From Ursus arctos (Eukaryota; Chordata; Mammalia; Carnivora; Ursidae), in assembly GCF_023065955.2 (NCBI RefSeq), contig NW_026622874.1, positions 27,461,772 through 27,525,771 on the forward strand: a stretch of 64,000 bases of DNA, read 5' to 3'. Below, in pieces: positions 60,961 to 64,000 of the stretch. The notes below the pieces were generated by a model, which was not told the DNA's origin, made no database searches, and saw only the letters and a program-made list of their open reading frames with translations. Each line of letters opens with the position of its first letter. Positions within the stretch are counted from its first letter, which is position 1. A program made the position numbers and the translations under genes.

Positions 60961-61445
60961 GTGCTGGGATGGGTTTAGGTGAACCAAGCCAGCAGACATG
61001 GCAGAGCCCGTGGATAGGATTTATTTAAACTTCCAGAACCCTTGCCAATCTTCCCCTCCCTTGCCCTGAGACAGCTAAGACACACTGGAACTGGAAGAGA
61101 TGAGTTTTGTCCAGGGGAAGGAAGTAGTTCAGACGGAAGAAACATAGAGGAAAACAGGCACTTCTTTGAATGGAGTCATTTAAATAGTGAGCATTATGTA
61201 GAGATTGGAACTAAGATGGGTTTTATTTAATGTTTTTATCAGTCATCTGCAGCCCTGGGCACAAGGGGAAAGTGCCAAGCTTTCAGATGACACTAAACCC
61301 TTTAGAAGAGTGGAAAATTGAGACATTGGAAATAAACAGTAGAAAGGTGTCAGCGGGTGTCAAGTTACCAGGTGCGACTATAAAATAATGATCCTCCTTT
61401 CTGGTGAGGTTTGGGAAGGCAAGCGGGGCAGGAGTCATCATGGGG

Positions 61446-61465
61446 GGACATGTTGCAACATGTTT
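61446..61465. promoter_or_regulatory. p53-response-element-like 20-mer
   Basis: Two adjoining half-sites, GGACATGTTG and CAACATGTTT, with no spacer. Against RRRCWWGYYY twice, 18 of 20 positions fit, and the two misfits are the less critical bases at the junction. Both cores are CATG, the favoured form. It lies in intron 3 of PTPN14. Function is inferred. Confidence 0.45.
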
Positions 61466-62300
61466 CATTTTACCCCAGCCGAACTCTCTTTCAAGGTCAG
61501 CCCGTCAATCTTAGCCTGCAGCTGGGGCGAGAGAGTAGACGGCTCGCCAGCATAAAATGTTTGCTGCCAGCATAAAGATGTGTTACTGTTATTCAGAGCA
61601 AAGCCCAGCAGATTTTACATAAGTTGAACTAAAAGCAAGTCAGACACATGATACTTTAATAGAAACTCATGGAGATAAAACAATGTTAGAAACACATGTT
61701 TTTGACCAGGACAGATGTTCTGAAGGAGATAGTCAAGACATTTACGATGATAACTAAAGAAAGAAACCGTAGATCTAAGGAAAACTGGTAAAGTTCAGTA
61801 ATTTGGAACCTCAAATAAATGACCAACTGTGGATCCTGATGGAAAAATTTGAAGGCAGATTATGTATCTGCCAGACTGTGTTGTATATTTAGAATGATTG
61901 ATGGAATCAGCAAAGAGCTGGTATTCGGTCTAATCTTCCAAAAAAAAACCTGGGAATAAAATGTTGTTCAAAAACAAAAGGACTTTAATAGCAGCACAGA
62001 CCTGAAGTCAGAAGACCTAACTCTCAGGTATGTGTTTCTTGGTCAGGTTCTGTAAACTCCTCAAAACTCACCTTCTGTGTTTATAGCCAATCAGGAAATG
62101 ATAGTAGCAGAGCCTCAGAAAACACCTGTCAGTGTGTTCAGTACATACTAGGCATCCCCATAATGTTTGTTTTTTAAGTAAAAAAGATCTGTTAGAAGGT
62201 AGTGACAAATTGCTGCTTCCCTCAGGAAGCCGTGCAGGTAGGTTATCAATCACCTGGAAGAATCAGTCCTGGCCCACACCACGGGGAAACACATAGCGAG

Positions 62301-62323
62301 ATGCATTGTGGGAAATGTAGTTC
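62301..62323 (-). promoter_or_regulatory. ZNF143/THAP11-type (ACTAYRNNNCCCR) motif
   Basis: The minus strand reads GAACTACATTTCCCACAATGC, fitting ACTAYRNNNCCCR in full and the longer ZNF143 site with about one misfit. Such motifs usually mark promoters and CTCF-associated loop anchors. Confidence 0.45.
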
Positions 62324-62348
62324 AGCCTAGCCAAGTTGAAACAGTACA

Positions 62349-62362
62349 GCGCCACCAAGGGG
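62349..62362 (-). promoter_or_regulatory. CTCF-like motif
   Basis: The minus strand reads CCCCTTGGTGGCGC, which fits the CTCF core at all but positions 3 and 6. It lies 26 bases past the ZNF143-like motif and faces back toward the gene start. Confidence 0.3.
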
Positions 62363-62969
62363 CTTGGTACATAATTCATGATTAGCAGAGTTCAAATCAC
62401 TGTTCAACACTGTTGAACCCAAAGTTGGTCCTGACTCATGAGTTCCGGAAAACACAATTACTCTCAAAAGGTAAAGGTTTTAATGTGGTTGAAGATAACT
62501 TCAAATTTGTCCCCTGTTCTCTTGGACACTTCCCAAAGGTGGAGCTGCGAAAACTCATTGAAACAAAAACTGTATTGTTATCATAAATACATATTTCCCA
62601 AGGAGGTTCTCCATCCTCACCCCATTCCCATGCGAGGGTGCAGATCTAACCCAGAGGGCCCAGGCTGGTCCTGCTTGCTGTGCCGCGGTTATCAGAGGAG
62701 CGTGAGCAAAGAGGATACGGCAGGTCTGGCCTCGCAGCTTCACAGATGGTCAGAGCAGCTGCTCACGGTCTTGCAGCCAGGTTGGCTGTAGCAGGAGGGA
62801 CCAGGCTGACCTGATGCTAATCTTGCAGTCCTTGTAACTTGAAGAGGGTGTAGTCTGAAGAAGAAGATAAACAGATTCCAATTAAAGATTATTTCAGAAG
62901 ATGATAGACTCTTGGTTAGTGCTGATTATTTTTTAAAAAACAAAGCCAAATGGAAAAATTGGGAGCCCA

Positions 62970-63090
62970 TTGACTCTTGAAATGTGGTCCTTAGCAGAAT
63001 TGCCCTTGGCATTCTTTAAAAACACAGATTGCTTACATCACTCCGGACTTCCGGAATCAGAATCCGTTTTTTACTTAGTGCCACAGGGGA
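62970..63090. repeat. MER5-like hAT relic
   Basis: 'tgaaatgtggtccttagcag' and 'ccggaatcagaatccg' resemble the MER5 group; heavily diverged. Confidence 0.4.
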
Positions 63091-64000
63091 TTTGTACACT
63101 TATTTAAGTTTGGATAAATGGAACACAGCTATACCTTGATGTTCTTTCAGCAGTTGCTGGTGTTTTATGTTAGTATATTGATGTTAGAAACGGGGGATTT
63201 CAAGGAACTGGGAAAGAACAAAAGAGTTGCAGAATACAGAACATCTGGTTTAGGCTGAGGAATTTAGAGATGGATGGTGTGGGCTTATTTGCAAAATAAC
63301 TATGGTCATCTTTGTGGGTCCCTGGAATATACACAATGAGAACCCAAGATTCTGCAGGAATTTTGGTCCGTTTGTATTTCCTCTACTTCAAAATGTAACA
63401 TTTTAACCTTTCAGTTAGTTAAACTTTGATAATGCAGAATAGATTATGTGTAATATAATGTATGGTTTACATTTTAGAGGCAGTGCTGTGCAAGAATTTA
63501 GTGTTATGTGCATCCGTAATAAAAGCAGTAATAACAACTGGCCTGAATTACACTGCATTAGTACTCTAGACCCTTAAATGAGACCTTTCCACTGTTTCCA
63601 CAGACTTTGACATTGTAGACTTAATTTTAATTTAAGAAAATGAGAATTCTTCAAAACAGAATTCTGTTCATGGATTTCTCCGGTTGGTCGATTTCTGCAT
63701 TTAGGTAAATAAAAGATGAAACAATAGATAAATTGAGAAACAGTAATAAGATAATTCCAGACTAGCAGAAGTCTGAAGTTGTGGAAACATTAAAGTTTCT
63801 TTCCATGATCAGTTTTTTAAAAATATATATTATTTTTCTAAACTTGTTCATTGAATCCTTGATTCCAAATACCAATGAAAAGCACAGTATATTTAAGTAA
63901 AAAAAAAAAATTTTTTTTTATAAATAGAAAGGCTCCGTTCCAGATAGCATTTATCTTAATTTTCCAAGCAAACTTTTGTGACCCCCTCCTTACTATACAC

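Larger units (their letters stand above)
50443..64000 (+). other. PTPN14: PTPN14 intron 3 (5' part, phase 2)
   Basis: This begins at the GTAGGT donor and runs off the window without a recognisable exon 4. It holds SINEs at 52.1, 55.8, 57.1, 57.4 and 58.6 kb, MER5-like and MIR relics, and candidate factor sites near 61.4-62.4 kb. Stretches 50.5-52.0, 52.7-55.7, 59.0-59.8 and 63.1-64.0 kb look like plain intronic sequence; the last is AT-rich. Confidence 0.85.

Noticed and set aside
50443..64000. Search for PTPN14 exon 4 (codons for YQYYLQ...)
   Set aside because: No acceptor followed by such codons was found; the exon is presumed to be beyond the window.

Overview
The window is mammalian nuclear DNA from a carnivoran. 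It is dense in tRNA-Lys-derived CAN-SINEs (head gggcgcctgggtggc, T/C-rich middle, AATAAATAAAATCTTT tail). The abundant young subfamily, with its conserved middle part and 'ggctgtctct' segment, points to a caniform, most likely a bear or a related arctoid such as a seal; the sequence alone does not settle the species. Older MIR, LINE-2, LINE-1 and DNA-transposon relics make up much of the rest.

Only one protein-coding gene can be supported: PTPN14 (non-receptor tyrosine phosphatase 14, a FERM-domain phosphatase that restrains YAP), read on the + strand. Two of its exons are present. The first coding exon spans 38,975-39,302 (ATG at 39,129, residues 1-58), and the next spans 50,273-50,442 (residues 59-114 plus two bases of codon 115). 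Together they encode the start of the FERM domain. Exon 2 has a CpG-rich surround and a 5' leader holding a 22-codon upstream ORF. The remainder is intron: about 39 kb of intron 1 (1-38,974, assuming the promoter exon lies upstream of the window), the complete 11-kb intron 2 (39,303-50,272), and the first 13.5 kb of intron 3 (50,443-64,000). No further exon was recognised.

Layout: 0-9 kb holds MIR/L2/L1 relics and five + strand SINEs. 10-13 kb is old L1/HAL1-like sequence cut by two SINEs. 14 kb has a Tigger-like DNA transposon inside a MIR. 19.4-22.2 kb is a complex inverted-duplication patch. 25 kb has two SINEs that used the same target. 30.4-31 kb has a SINE inside a SINE inside an L1 relic. 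33.8 kb has a TTTTC tract. 35.7-36.6 kb is an L1 relic with a SINE. 38.8-39.5 kb is the exon 2 region. 44.4 kb has a hAT-Charlie relic. 57.1-57.6 kb has a head-to-head inverted SINE pair. 61.4-62.4 kb has candidate regulatory sites (p53-like, ZNF143-like, CTCF-like).

Most promising for follow-up are: (1) a 20-bp, zero-spacer p53-response-element-like sequence in PTPN14 intron 3, relevant because PTPN14 is a reported p53 target; (2) the 20.7-21.1 kb patch, which looks assembled from inverted copies of two flanking loci joined at microhomology; (3) the strong-context uORF in exon 2. I see no novel multi-gene system. All identities were counted by eye and all repeat family names come from recognition, not from a search.
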